A stretch of 64,000 nt of DNA from Parasphingorhabdus sp. SCSIO 66989 (lineage in GTDB: Bacteria > Pseudomonadota > Alphaproteobacteria > Sphingomonadales > Sphingomonadaceae), in NCBI RefSeq assembly GCF_032852305.1, contig NZ_CP136594.1, positions 1,897,501-1,961,500 of the forward strand. The letters are read 5' to 3'. This document shows positions 7,090-16,307 of the stretch, piece after piece. The translations under genes and the position numbers were made by a program. Positions within the stretch are counted from its first letter, which is position 1; each line of letters opens with the position of its first letter. Below the pieces are notes generated by a model, which was not told where the DNA came from, ran no database searches, and saw only the letters and a list, made by a program, of their open reading frames with translations.

Positions 7090-8688
7090 TTACCGAACCA
7101 TATTGCGCAGCGTTGCGATATGATCCGCCTCGTCTGCAGGCTTATCGCGCCTTATACGCGAAATCCTTGGGAAACGCATCGCCAGACCAGACTTATGCCG
7201 TTTGCTATCATGCACCGAGTCAAACGCTACTTCCAATACCAGCGTTTTCTCCACCTCACGCACCGGGCCGAAGCGGTTGACCGTGTTCTGCCGGACAAAA
7301 CGGTCGAGCCATTTCAGCTCATCATCAGTAAAACCTGAATAGGCCTTGCCCACCGGATAGAGCTCGCCGTCATCGGTCCAGCAGCCAAAGGTATAGTCGG
7401 AATAGAAAGAGGAACGCTTGCCCGAGCCGCGCTGAGCGTACATCATCACACAATCGGCAACCAGTGGGTCGCGCTTCCATTTATACCACAGCCCGGTCTT
7501 GCGCCCGGCAACATAGGGGCTGTCGCGGCGCTTGAGCATAACCCCTTCAATCGCGGCGTCGCGGGTGCCGTCACGCAGCTCTGACAGTTCTTGAAAACTG
7601 CTGACATCGATCAATCGCGACAGATCAAATCGTTCGGAATCATATTGCGGCATAACCGCTTCAAGCCGCTCGCGCCGTTCGGTCCAAGATAGTTCGCGCA
7701 GATCATCTTCGCCCTCAATGAGCAGATCATAGAGCCGAACAAAAGCTGGAGACTCTTTCAACATTTTCGCCGATACCTTTTTGCGGTTCAGACGCTGCTG
7801 AAGAGCGTTAAAGCTGGCTGCGCCGCCGCCATGCTCGTCGCCGCCCTGATCCTCCCCGCGCACCATCAGTTCGCCATCCACGACACCGGGACGGCTGACA
7901 TTCTCGGCTATATCGGGAAAGGCTGCGGTAATATCATCGCCGCCGCGGCTGAATAGTTTGACCTCGCTACCGGTGCTGACAATCTGCACCCGTATCCCGT
8001 CCCATTTCCACTCGGCGACATAGTCGGCCATATCGACCGCCTCATCCTCCAAAGGATGTGCCAACATGAAGGGACGGAAAAAGGCCGCGCCGCTGATATC
8101 GGGTTTGTCGGCCTTGCCTTCTCCCCAAGCGAACAGCGAAGCATAGGGCGGCGAGAGGGCATGCCAAAGCTCCTCGACCTCATCGACATTCTTGTCGAAA
8201 GCCTGAGCAAAAGCGGTTTTGGCGAGACGTGCCGAAACCCCGACGCGCATCGCGCCAGTGGCCAGCTTGATCAGCGCATAGCGGCCATTGGCATCGAGCC
8301 TGTCGAGCATGGATGCAACAAGCGCAGGCGCTTCTTTGCGCGATACCGCCATAAGTTGGTCCACGGCTTCGCTGAGTGGCAATGGCGATATCTCCGCCGT
8401 ATCGCGTGTCTCCGCGCCATCGGGCCAGATCAGCGCGATGGTTTCAGCGCTGTCACCGACATAGTCACGGCTTAGCTTGAGCAGAACCGGGTCAACCCGC
8501 TGCTCCGCCGCTTTACGTACTGCCGAGATTTTAACCGCAGGGAAATCCAGATCGCCTGTCATCCCGGCCAGCGCCCATCCGCGATCCGGATCGGGGGTAT
8601 TGCGCAGATAATCGGCGATCAGCGCCAGCTTACCATTGCGCGAGCGGGTGTAGACAAGCCTGTCGATAAGCTGTGCAAAAGCCTGCAT
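7090..8688 (-). CDS. ATP-dependent DNA ligase (LigB/Lhr-cluster type)
   Basis: The protein has 532 residues and three parts: an N-terminal DNA-binding domain (about 1-200), an adenylation domain with the nucleotidyl-transfer lysine K228 in EWKWDGIRVQ, and a C-terminal OB-fold domain. Other ligase motifs seen are LFSRGGDDIT, VVDGELMV, EGVMLKRRDSPY and GLWYKWKRDP. It seals nicks using ATP, alongside the NAD-dependent LigA expected elsewhere. In many bacteria this ligase is encoded with an MBL-fold exonuclease, an MPE phosphoesterase and the Lhr helicase as a repair cluster. Here only the exonuclease is adjacent, 119 bases upstream on the same strand. Confidence 0.93.
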   Translation of the reverse strand: MQAFAQLIDRLVYTRSRNGKLALIADYLRNTPDPDRGWALAGMTGDLDFPAVKISAVRKAAEQRVDPVLLKLSRDYVGDSAETIALIWPDGAETRDTAEISPLPLSEAVDQLMAVSRKEAPALVASMLDRLDANGRYALIKLATGAMRVGVSARLAKTAFAQAFDKNVDEVEELWHALSPPYASLFAWGEGKADKPDISGAAFFRPFMLAHPLEDEAVDMADYVAEWKWDGIRVQIVSTGSEVKLFSRGGDDITAAFPDIAENVSRPGVVDGELMVRGEDQGGDEHGGGAASFNALQQRLNRKKVSAKMLKESPAFVRLYDLLIEGEDDLRELSWTERRERLEAVMPQYDSERFDLSRLIDVSSFQELSELRDGTRDAAIEGVMLKRRDSPYVAGRKTGLWYKWKRDPLVADCVMMYAQRGSGKRSSFYSDYTFGCWTDDGELYPVGKAYSGFTDDELKWLDRFVRQNTVNRFGPVREVEKTLVLEVAFDSVHDSKRHKSGLAMRFPRISRIRRDKPADEADHIATLRNMVR

Positions 8689-8717
8689 CAGGCCTCACCT
8701 TGCCTTTCCCGTTCGCC

Positions 8718-8773
8718 TCGAGCGTAGTCGAGAGGCCCTTGCGCCAAGAGGGCGGTGTCTCGACTGCGCTCGA
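8718..8773. repeat. Short inverted repeat between exonuclease and ligase genes
   Basis: Arms 8718-8733 (tcgagcgtagtcgaga) and 8758-8773 match as an inverted repeat with a single transition. The motif is a frequently dispersed intergenic repeat type in sphingomonads and related groups (from general knowledge). It sits between two genes read in the same direction. Confidence 0.75.
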
Positions 8774-8807
8774 CATGAACGGAGGATTGGGAGAATCTCA
8801 TAATGGC

Positions 8808-9836
8808 CTAACCATCATCCGCTTCATCGCGGCCCACCAGCGCCAAAGCGCGCGCCTTGATCTGGTGCAGGCTGCACCAGTGCACCAGCGCATCCTCGCG
8901 ACCATGGGTGACCCACACTTCGCGCGGATTGACCTCGCGGATGGTGCTGGTCAGCTCGTCCCAATCGGCGTGATCCGAGAGAATAATCGGCAACTCCACA
9001 CTACGCTGCCGCGCGCGCTGGCGGATACGCATCCAGCCGGAAGCCATGGCGGTAATCGGATCGGGCAGGCGGCGGCTCCAGCGATCATTCAGTGCCGATG
9101 GTGGCGCGAGGACGACATGCCCGGCCATATCGGCTTTCTCAGCATCGGCTACGGCATAAATCTCGCCAAGGTCGACGCCGAGGCTATTGTAAAGATTGCA
9201 CATTTTTTCCAGTGCGCCGTGGAGATATATGGGCTTATTATAGCCCAATGCCCGCAATTCAGCGATAACCCGCTGCGCCTTGCCCAGTGCATAGGCGCCG
9301 ATCAGCACCGAGCGTTCGGGTTGTGCCTCCAGCAGGGCAAGCACCTTGCCCAGTTCTTCCTGTGTCGGTGGATGGCGGAATACGGGCAGGGCAAAGGTCG
9401 CCTCAGTGATAAACACATCGCACGGCACCACCTCAAAGGGCGCACAGGTTGGGTCCGGGCGGCGCTTATAGTCGCCGGTCACCACCACCGTCTCACCGCC
9501 ATATTCCAACCGTATCTGCGCTGATCCCAGCACATGGCCGGCAGAGTGATAGCTGACCTTCACCCCGTTCAGATCAAAGCTCTCGCCATAGGGCACGCCA
9601 TGCCCCTCATCGCCGGTGGCGTAGCGCAGATTCATAATGGCAAGCGTCTCAGGCGTGGCAAAAACCCGTTTATGTCCGCCGCGCGCATGATCGGCATGGC
9701 CATGGGTTACAAGCGCAGTATCGACGGCCCGCATGGGATCAATCCAGGCATCAGCGGGCTTCACATAAATCCCATAAGGATGCGGCTCGATCCAGTGATC
9801 GGCGATGATCCTTTGTGCGGTGTTGCCCTTGCTCAT
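8808..9836 (-). CDS. Ligase-associated MBL-fold DNA exonuclease
   Basis: The 342-residue metallo-beta-lactamase/beta-CASP protein contains the metal-binding motif HGHADHARGG at residues 44-53. Further conserved segments are YHSAGHVLGSAQI, VVVTGDYKRRPDPT, FITEATFALPVF, LSDHADWDELTS and VWVTHGRE. This matches the exonuclease (Exo) of the Lhr/ligase repair cluster, a homologue of the SNM1 and CPSF73-like nucleases. It likely trims DNA ends before the neighbouring ligase seals them; that job is inferred from family and context. A start slightly downstream cannot be excluded, but MSKGNTAQ gives a normal length. Confidence 0.92.
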   Translation of the reverse strand: MSKGNTAQRIIADHWIEPHPYGIYVKPADAWIDPMRAVDTALVTHGHADHARGGHKRVFATPETLAIMNLRYATGDEGHGVPYGESFDLNGVKVSYHSAGHVLGSAQIRLEYGGETVVVTGDYKRRPDPTCAPFEVVPCDVFITEATFALPVFRHPPTQEELGKVLALLEAQPERSVLIGAYALGKAQRVIAELRALGYNKPIYLHGALEKMCNLYNSLGVDLGEIYAVADAEKADMAGHVVLAPPSALNDRWSRRLPDPITAMASGWMRIRQRARQRSVELPIILSDHADWDELTSTIREVNPREVWVTHGREDALVHWCSLHQIKARALALVGRDEADDG

Positions 9837-9885
9837 GCATTCACTATGGCGCTCATACCGATAAGTTCCAAATCAATTTCCGCAG

Positions 9886-10686
9886 CTACAGCGTATGAAA
9901 CTCAGTGAATCCAAGGTTCTTAAAATGGCTGTGATAGGGGGTTAGCGCCTTGCTATCGCCAGTGGTAACAAACACCCCATTTTGCCGTGTTTCGGGCCAT
10001 TGCCGGTCTCCGGCCAGCGAGACAATTCGCCTCGCAATGCCTTCCGCTCCGTCAATCAGCGCAACATTATCGGGCAGGAGCGATGCCAGTTCCTCGCGCA
10101 ATAGCGGGAAATGGGTACAGGCGAGGACGATAATGTCCATCTCGTCGCCACGCGGTTGTTCACGCAGACCAGCCAGAGCCTTGGCCAAGACCTCCATCTC
10201 GACACGCTCGCCGCGTATCTTGGCTTCTGCCGGTTCGACCAGATCGGGTGCGGCATGGCGCAGCAGCAGCGTGTCGGGGCCATGGTCCTGATGCAGCCGA
10301 TCAACATAGGGCTGACGCACCGTTGCCTGCGTCCCCAATATGCCGATCACTCCGCTCCTGGTCATCTCCGCCGCTGGCTTGATCGCCGGGACGGTGCCGA
10401 CAACCGGCGTGCTGAGCGCGGCGCGGACATGGTCGAGCGCGATGGTAGAGGCGGTGTTACAGGCGATGGTGACGATCTGCGGCGCATAGCGCTCCACCAG
10501 CCGCCCCAATATCGCAGGAACGCGGGTGGCAATCTCCTCCTCGGTCTTTGTGCCATAGGGCAGGCCGGCATAATCAGCGGCATAGACCACCGGCGCAGTC
10601 GGCAATAAGGCGCGCAAAGCGGGATAGATGGAAAGCGCGCCGACCCCGGTATCGAGCAGCAACAAGGGTTGATCATCTGTCGTCAT
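9886..10686 (-). CDS. murI: Glutamate racemase
   Basis: The protein has 266 residues and interconverts L- and D-glutamate for peptidoglycan in the cytoplasm. Both catalytic cysteines are present: C76 in IACNTAST and C190 in LACTHFP. The N-terminal LLLDTGVGALS has T where most family members have DSG. GILGTQATVRQPYVD is also conserved. The gene is divergent from plsY with 99 bases between, in which I see no clear promoter. The stop is 49 bases before the start region of the exonuclease gene on the same strand, so they may be co-transcribed. Confidence 0.93.
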   Translation of the reverse strand: MTTDDQPLLLLDTGVGALSIYPALRALLPTAPVVYAADYAGLPYGTKTEEEIATRVPAILGRLVERYAPQIVTIACNTASTIALDHVRAALSTPVVGTVPAIKPAAEMTRSGVIGILGTQATVRQPYVDRLHQDHGPDTLLLRHAAPDLVEPAEAKIRGERVEMEVLAKALAGLREQPRGDEMDIIVLACTHFPLLREELASLLPDNVALIDGAEGIARRIVSLAGDRQWPETRQNGVFVTTGDSKALTPYHSHFKNLGFTEFHTL

Positions 10687-10785
10687 CGCCAGCCCTCTAG
10701 CATGCGCGACGCAGTGATCAACTCTCTTGCCGCTGTCGCACGCCTCGCCTAAGTCCGTGTGAGAAGCTGTGATGAAAGGGCTTTC

Positions 10786-11397
10786 ATGTTAGAAAACAGC
10801 GCCATCTGGCTTGCAGCCCTTTTGGGCTATGCCATGGGGTCTATTCCCTTTGGCATGGTGCTGACCAGGCTCGCCGGGGCAGGCGATTTGCGGTCGATTG
10901 GTTCAGGCAATATCGGCGCGACCAATGTCTTGCGGACCGGCCGCAAGGGACTGGCCGCTGCGACATTGTTACTCGATCTCGCCAAAGGTGCGGTTCCAGT
11001 GATGATTGCGCATGCGCTTTGGCCCGATAGCAATGGCGCAATTGCTGCCGGGGCAGGGGCGTTTATCGGGCATCTCTATCCGGTCTGGCTGGGCTTTAAA
11101 GGTGGCAAGGGTGTCGCGACGCTGATGGGTGTTTGCCTCGGCCTGTCATGGATGATCGGGCTGGCTTATGCCGTGGTCTGGCTCGGGACGCTGGCGCTCA
11201 GCCGCTATTCTTCGCTCTCGGGCATGTTGGCGGCGATTGTCGCACCTGTGGTTGCAATCACTTTTTCATTTCCAAACTATGCGATGCTTCTGGCTGGCTG
11301 CGCTGCGCTGGTTGTTTGGCGGCATCGCGACAATATCGGCAGATTGATAAAGGGCGAAGAGCCCAAAGTCGGTCAGGGCAAAAAGGCGCAAAGCTGA
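10786..11397 (+). CDS. plsY: Glycerol-3-phosphate acyltransferase PlsY
   Basis: The integral membrane protein has 203 residues and moves an acyl chain from acyl-phosphate to glycerol-3-phosphate in phospholipid synthesis. The three conserved loops are visible: GSIPFG near residue 20, GSGNIGATNVLR near 40, and the GHLYPVWLGFKGGKGVAT segment near 95. About five hydrophobic helices alternate with these loops. The start at 10786 is preferred, giving a membrane-first N terminus and a GAAAGGG-like ribosome site; a start 27 bases upstream would add a polar tail. dprA follows directly. Confidence 0.95.
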   Translation: MLENSAIWLAALLGYAMGSIPFGMVLTRLAGAGDLRSIGSGNIGATNVLRTGRKGLAAATLLLDLAKGAVPVMIAHALWPDSNGAIAAGAGAFIGHLYPVWLGFKGGKGVATLMGVCLGLSWMIGLAYAVVWLGTLALSRYSSLSGMLAAIVAPVVAITFSFPNYAMLLAGCAALVVWRHRDNIGRLIKGEEPKVGQGKKAQS

Positions 11398-11398
11398 T

Positions 11399-12583
11399 AT
11401 GATGGATCATGCCCGTCTTGTTGCTTCGCTGAGACTGGCGCGATCACGCAATATTGGCCCGGTGGCCTATCATCATTTGATCCAACGCTTTGGCAGTGCC
11501 GAGGCGGCATTGGAGGCGCTGCCTGATCTCGCCAGTCGGGCGGGCAAGAAACAGGTCATTATCGCCAAGGCTGACGATATTGAGCGCGAGATAGATAGTG
11601 TGCAGCGCCTTGGGGCTCAGCATGTTGTTAGTGGTGGCTTGGATTATCCGCCATTGCTCAGCCATATGGAAAACCCGCCACCGGTTCTTATAGTCGCGGG
11701 CGATACCAGTCTGGCAAGTCGTCCGACACTCGCCATGGTCGGCGCGCGCAACAGCTCTGCGGCCGCACGCAAGCTGGCTTTTCAACTGGCATCGGGAGTG
11801 GCGGAACAGGGCATCGTCACAGTCTCCGGTCTGGCGCGGGGGATTGATACACAGGCGCATCAGGGAGCCATACAGGGCAGTCATGACGTCAGCGCAATGA
11901 CGATAGCAGTGATCGCATCGGGCATTGATCTGCAATATCCGCCGGAAAATGCCGATCTGCAGCGGACAATTGCCGAAATTGGTCTGCTGATTACCGAATA
12001 CCCGCCCGGCACCGAGCCATTGGCGCGGCATTTTCCCTTCCGCAACCGGATTATTGCGGGCCTCTCCTATGCGACGTTGGTGGTGGAGGCTGCGCCGCGT
12101 TCCGGTTCGCTGATCACCGCGAGGCTGGCCAATGAGCAGGGGCGTGAGGTTTTGGCTATTCCCGGCTCGCCGCTGGACAAGCGTTCCGAGGGTTGCAACG
12201 GCCTGATCCGCGAAGGCGCTACGCTGGTGCGCAATGTTGATGATATTCTGGAAGCACTGGCCAATATCGGTGATGTTGCAGCAGTGGCTGACAGCAATCA
12301 GGCTCCCGCTGCAGCGGAACCACGTCTGTTGGAAGAGATGCTTGAGCCAACATTGGTACCTACGGAAGCCGAACCACCCATCGCCATTGATCCAGAGGAT
12401 ATAGCCTCAGACCATGACCGCATCTCGGCCCATCTCAGCTTCGCGCCGATCACCGTCAACGACCTTGCGGTTCTTAGTGAAATGGCGGTGGAGCGGGTGC
12501 AGGCGGTGCTGGTCGAACTGGAGATTACCGGGCAATTGACCCGCCTTGCCGGGGGTAAGGTTCAGCGCGCAGAGAGCGATTGA
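11399..12583 (+). CDS. dprA: DNA-processing protein DprA
   Basis: The 394-residue protein loads RecA on incoming single-stranded DNA during transformation. An N-terminal helical region (SRNIGPVAYHHLIQRFG) is followed by the Rossmann-like core with AMVGARNSSAAARKLA, TVSGLARGIDTQAHQGA, ITEYPPG, FPFRNRIIAGLS and SLITARLANEQGREVLAIPG. A C-terminal winged-helix domain covers about residues 330-390. It starts one base after the plsY stop region and is probably co-transcribed. No other competence gene is in the window. Confidence 0.95.
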   Translation: MMDHARLVASLRLARSRNIGPVAYHHLIQRFGSAEAALEALPDLASRAGKKQVIIAKADDIEREIDSVQRLGAQHVVSGGLDYPPLLSHMENPPPVLIVAGDTSLASRPTLAMVGARNSSAAARKLAFQLASGVAEQGIVTVSGLARGIDTQAHQGAIQGSHDVSAMTIAVIASGIDLQYPPENADLQRTIAEIGLLITEYPPGTEPLARHFPFRNRIIAGLSYATLVVEAAPRSGSLITARLANEQGREVLAIPGSPLDKRSEGCNGLIREGATLVRNVDDILEALANIGDVAAVADSNQAPAAAEPRLLEEMLEPTLVPTEAEPPIAIDPEDIASDHDRISAHLSFAPITVNDLAVLSEMAVERVQAVLVELEITGQLTRLAGGKVQRAESD

Positions 12584-12687
12584 TCGTACTACCCTGAACC
12601 ACGAAAAGCTGGACGCCACTGGACAAAAGCGATAGGCGCGCCCACTTAACGGCGTGAATTGTCGCTCATGGAAAGGCTCTGGACCCT

Positions 12688-15258
12688 ATGCAGCTTGTGA
12701 TTGTCGAATCCCCCGCCAAGGCCAAAACCATCGAAAAATATCTCGGCGGAGACTATCGCGTTCTTGCATCCTATGGTCATGTCCGCGACCTGCCGCCTAA
12801 AGATGGTTCGGTCGATCCGGATGATGGTTTTGCCATGACCTGGCAGAATTATGGCGACAAGACCAAGCAGCTTAAAGCGATCACCGATGCGGCGAAAGAG
12901 TCAAGCCGTGTGGTGCTGGCGACTGACCCCGACCGTGAGGGTGAGGCGATTAGCTGGCACGTTTTGGAGGTTCTGAAAAAGCGCAAGGCGCTGCCCGATA
13001 GCGTCGACCGGGTGACCTTTAACGCCATCACCAAAAAAGCGGTGCTGGACGCCATGGCGAGTCCGCGCGAGCTGGATGATGATCTGATCGATGCCTATCG
13101 CGCCCGCCGCGCACTGGATTATCTGGTGGGCTTTACTCTCTCGCCAGTGTTGTGGCGCAAATTGCCGGGTGCGAAATCTGCCGGACGGGTGCAATCGGTT
13201 GCGCTGCGTCTGGTGGTGACGCGTGAGCGCGAGATTGAGGCCTTTGTTCCGCAAGAATATTGGTCGGTTGCAGCTGAGATGGAGCAGGGCGGTCAGCAAT
13301 TTACTGCGCGTCTGGTGCAGCTTAATGGCGAGAAACTCGATAAACTCTCCATCGGTGACAAGGGCGCGGCAGACGCGGCGAAGAAGATCGTCGAGGACAG
13401 CACTTTCCGCGTCGAAAGTGTCGAAACCAAGCCCATGCGGCGCAACCCGCCGCCGCCTTTCACCACATCGACCTTGCAACAGGAAGCGGCACGTAAGCTC
13501 GGCTTTGCCGCCAGCCACACCATGCGTATCGCGCAACGCCTCTATGAAGATGGCGCGATCACCTATATGCGGACCGATGGTGTGCAGATGGACGGCAGCG
13601 CGATTTCCGCGGCGCGCAATGCCATTTCCTCGCGCTATTCGGGCGGCTATCTGCCAGAAAAACCGCGACACTATAGTAGCAAGGCCAAAAACGCCCAGGA
13701 AGCGCATGAGGCGATCCGTCCCACTGATTTCAGCCGTGACAAGGCGGGCAGTGGCGATCATGGCAAGCTTTACGACCTGATCTATAAGCGCGCATTGGCA
13801 AGCCAGATGGCATCAGCCTCGCTGGAACGCACCACGGTGTCGCTGCTTGATGGCACCGGTCAGCATGGCCTGCGTGTCACCGGTCAGGTGGTCAAATTCC
13901 CGGGTTTTCTGACGCTTTATGAAGAAGGTTCGGACGACAAGCGCGATGAGGAAGAGGGCATTCTCCCGCCAATGAGCAAGGGTGATTGCCCGACCTGTCT
14001 CTCGGTCGAAAGCACCCAGCACTTTACTCAACCGCCGCCGCGCTATAGCGAGGCCAGTCTGGTTAAGACTCTGGAAGAAAAGGGCATTGGTCGCCCTTCG
14101 ACCTATGCCGCGACCTTGCAGGTGCTGAAGGATCGCAATTACGTCCGCGTAGAGAAAAATCGTTTCTTTGCAGAGGAAAGTGGGCGGCTGTTGATCGCAT
14201 TTCTTGAACGCTTCTTCACCCGCTATGTCGAATATGACTTTACTGCGGATCTCGAAGAACTGCTCGACGATGTCAGCGGTGGACGTGAGGATTGGCAGAA
14301 GCTGCTGAGCGATTTCTGGCGCGACTTCAAGCCCAAGACCGATGAGGTGATGGAGCAGAAGCCGTCGGATATCACCAAGGAACTCGATATTTTCCTTGAG
14401 CCCTATCTCTTCCCAAAAAAGGAAGACGGCAGCGATCCGCGCGCCTGTCCGGCCTGTGCCGATGGCAAGCTGGCGCTGCGGGGCGGCCGTTATGGCGCTT
14501 TTGTCGCCTGTTCCAACTATCCCGAATGCAAATATACTCGCCGCTTCGCTCAACCGGGCGGTGCGGATGATGGTGAGGATACGGGGCCGCAGGTTCTTGG
14601 TCAGGATCCCGAGACCGGCGAGGATATCAGCATCAAGACCGGGCGGTTCGGGCCCTATATTGAGCGTCGGGCAGGTGAGGGCGAAAAGCCTCAGCGTGCG
14701 TCGATCCCTAAAGACCTGCCGCGCGCAGATATTGATCTCGAATGGGCGCTGAAGCTGCTGTCCTTGCCGCGTGTGCTGGGTCCGCACCCCGAAACGGGCA
14801 AGGATATCTCCGCCAGTATCGGCCGTTACGGGCCTTATCTGGTGCATGAGGGCAAATACGCTAAGTTGCAGTCCACTGCTGAGGTGTTTGAGACCGGCAT
14901 GAATGCCGCGGTGGTCAAGTTGGCCGAAGCGGCGAACCGTCCCGGTCGCGGGCGGGGCAAGGCGGAACCGCTCAAGGTGTTGGGTAAGAACCCGGACACC
15001 GAAGCCGATATCAAGGTGATGGATGGCCGCTATGGTCCCTATGTCACCGATGGCACCACCAACGCCACTATTCCTCGCGACAAGGACAAGGATGCGCTGA
15101 CGCTGGAAGAAGCGATAGCGCTGATCGCTGAGCGTGCTGCCAAGGGACCAGCAAAGAAGCGCAAAAAAGCAGCGCCGAAAAAGAAGGCTGCTACTAAGAA
15201 GAAAACAACGGCCAAGAAAAAGGCACCGGCTAAGAAGAAGGCAGCCGCTAAGAGCTGA
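12688..15258 (+). CDS. topA: DNA topoisomerase I (type IA)
   Basis: The 856-residue enzyme relaxes negative supercoils. The TOPRIM domain comes first (LVIVESPAKAKTIEKYLG, then ATDPDREGEAISWH). The catalytic tyrosine is Y293 in ITYMRTDG, and a gate domain with EEKGIGRPSTYA follows. One four-cysteine zinc finger (CPACADGKLALRGGRYGAF then C-x5-C) precedes three copies of a topoisomerase C-terminal repeat (ETGxDIxxxxGRxGPY) at about 645, 710 and 775. It ends with a Lys/Ala-rich tail of about 35 residues, commonly seen in this group. The ribosome site (GGAAAGG) is 15 bases from the ATG, so initiation may be weak. Confidence 0.97.
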   Translation: MQLVIVESPAKAKTIEKYLGGDYRVLASYGHVRDLPPKDGSVDPDDGFAMTWQNYGDKTKQLKAITDAAKESSRVVLATDPDREGEAISWHVLEVLKKRKALPDSVDRVTFNAITKKAVLDAMASPRELDDDLIDAYRARRALDYLVGFTLSPVLWRKLPGAKSAGRVQSVALRLVVTREREIEAFVPQEYWSVAAEMEQGGQQFTARLVQLNGEKLDKLSIGDKGAADAAKKIVEDSTFRVESVETKPMRRNPPPPFTTSTLQQEAARKLGFAASHTMRIAQRLYEDGAITYMRTDGVQMDGSAISAARNAISSRYSGGYLPEKPRHYSSKAKNAQEAHEAIRPTDFSRDKAGSGDHGKLYDLIYKRALASQMASASLERTTVSLLDGTGQHGLRVTGQVVKFPGFLTLYEEGSDDKRDEEEGILPPMSKGDCPTCLSVESTQHFTQPPPRYSEASLVKTLEEKGIGRPSTYAATLQVLKDRNYVRVEKNRFFAEESGRLLIAFLERFFTRYVEYDFTADLEELLDDVSGGREDWQKLLSDFWRDFKPKTDEVMEQKPSDITKELDIFLEPYLFPKKEDGSDPRACPACADGKLALRGGRYGAFVACSNYPECKYTRRFAQPGGADDGEDTGPQVLGQDPETGEDISIKTGRFGPYIERRAGEGEKPQRASIPKDLPRADIDLEWALKLLSLPRVLGPHPETGKDISASIGRYGPYLVHEGKYAKLQSTAEVFETGMNAAVVKLAEAANRPGRGRGKAEPLKVLGKNPDTEADIKVMDGRYGPYVTDGTTNATIPRDKDKDALTLEEAIALIAERAAKGPAKKRKKAAPKKKAATKKKTTAKKKAPAKKKAAAKS

Positions 15259-15260
15259 TA

Positions 15261-15397
15261 TCCTCCCCGCTTACGGGGAGGGGGACCACCGAAGGTGGTG
15301 GAGGGGGCGAGCCTTCGGGCACAGCGCAAGTGGAAATCCCCCTCCGTCTCGCCTTCGCTAAAGCTATGGCGAGCCACCTCCCCGCAGGCGGGGAGGA
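15261..15397. repeat. Palindromic intergenic element between topA and era (137 bp)
   Basis: The ends tcctccccgc (15261-15270) and gcggggagga (15388-15397) are perfect inverted repeats. Inside are further short inverted repeats (ccacc-gaaggtgg-tgg). This layout, with ggtggtggagggggcgagcc in the middle, matches a dispersed repeat type well known in sphingomonad genomes. It fills the space between convergent stop codons and ends 4 bases from the era stop. I cannot tell from one copy whether it is mobile. Confidence 0.8.
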
Positions 15398-15401
15398 ATA
15401 T

Positions 15402-16307
15402 CTACTGCCCCCACTCCAAGCCAATTTCGCTATATACATCCTTGGTATCGCGCCAATTGGGGTCGACTTTCACGTGCAGATAGAGATGCACCGGCGCCTC
15501 GATCAAACCGCCTAGCTCCTGGCGCGCCTTGGCGCCGATTTCCTTGATCCGGCTGCCGCCCTTGCCAAGAATAATCGCCTTCTGCGTCTCGCGCTCGACC
15601 AGTATTTGCTGGTGAATTTCCAGCGAGCCGTCAGCGCGTTCCTCATATTTTTCGGTCACCACCACACTGGCATAGGGCAGTTCGGCATGAAGCTGATGGT
15701 ATAGCTGTTCGCGGGTGACCTCGGCGGCGAAGAGTCGCTGGCTCACATCGCTGACCTGTTCCTCGGGATAATGCCAAGGCCCCTCTGGCAGCGTCCGCTC
15801 CAGATAGTCGCGCAGCGGATCAATACCTTCGCCGGTTAGCGAATTGGTAAAGAACGTCTCTTCCGCACCAATCTGCGCCGACATCTCCTCCGCCAACAGC
15901 AACAGCTGTGGCTTGTCAGCGCGATCCACCTTGTTGAGGATCAGAACGACATGGCCCTTATAGCCAGTCAGAAACTCCATAATCCGCTCATCGGGATGGT
16001 GTTTTTTGCGCGAGGCATCACGCATTACCAGCACCACATCCGCGCCTTCCAGGCTATCGCGCGCGGCGGCGACCATGGCTCGGTCCATGCGGTCTTTGCC
16101 GTCGAATATCCCCGGCGTATCAAGGATCATCGCCTGGGTGTTGCCGAGCAGCGCGATGCCCGTCATGCGCGTCCGCGTGGTTTGCGCCTTGGAGCTCGTA
16201 ATCGCGACCTTTTGCCCCACCAGCTGATTAACCAGCGTAGATTTCCCGGCATTGGGCGCGCCGATCAGCGCTACAGTTCCGCATCGTAAAGCCATGGTAT
16301 CGCTCAT
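15402..16307 (-). CDS. era: GTPase Era
   Basis: The 301-residue protein binds 16S rRNA and assists 30S subunit maturation. G motifs in order are GAPNAGKST (residues 15-23), the T of TTRTR, DTPG (about 60) and NKVD (about 125). A KH RNA-binding domain (KAIILGKGGSRIKEIGAKAR) lies near residue 245. Its ATG overlaps the rnc stop as ATGA, giving the standard alphaproteobacterial lepB-rnc-era order. A start four codons downstream is possible. Confidence 0.97.
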   Translation of the reverse strand: MSDTMALRCGTVALIGAPNAGKSTLVNQLVGQKVAITSSKAQTTRTRMTGIALLGNTQAMILDTPGIFDGKDRMDRAMVAAARDSLEGADVVLVMRDASRKKHHPDERIMEFLTGYKGHVVLILNKVDRADKPQLLLLAEEMSAQIGAEETFFTNSLTGEGIDPLRDYLERTLPEGPWHYPEEQVSDVSQRLFAAEVTREQLYHQLHAELPYASVVVTEKYEERADGSLEIHQQILVERETQKAIILGKGGSRIKEIGAKARQELGGLIEAPVHLYLHVKVDPNWRDTKDVYSEIGLEWGQ

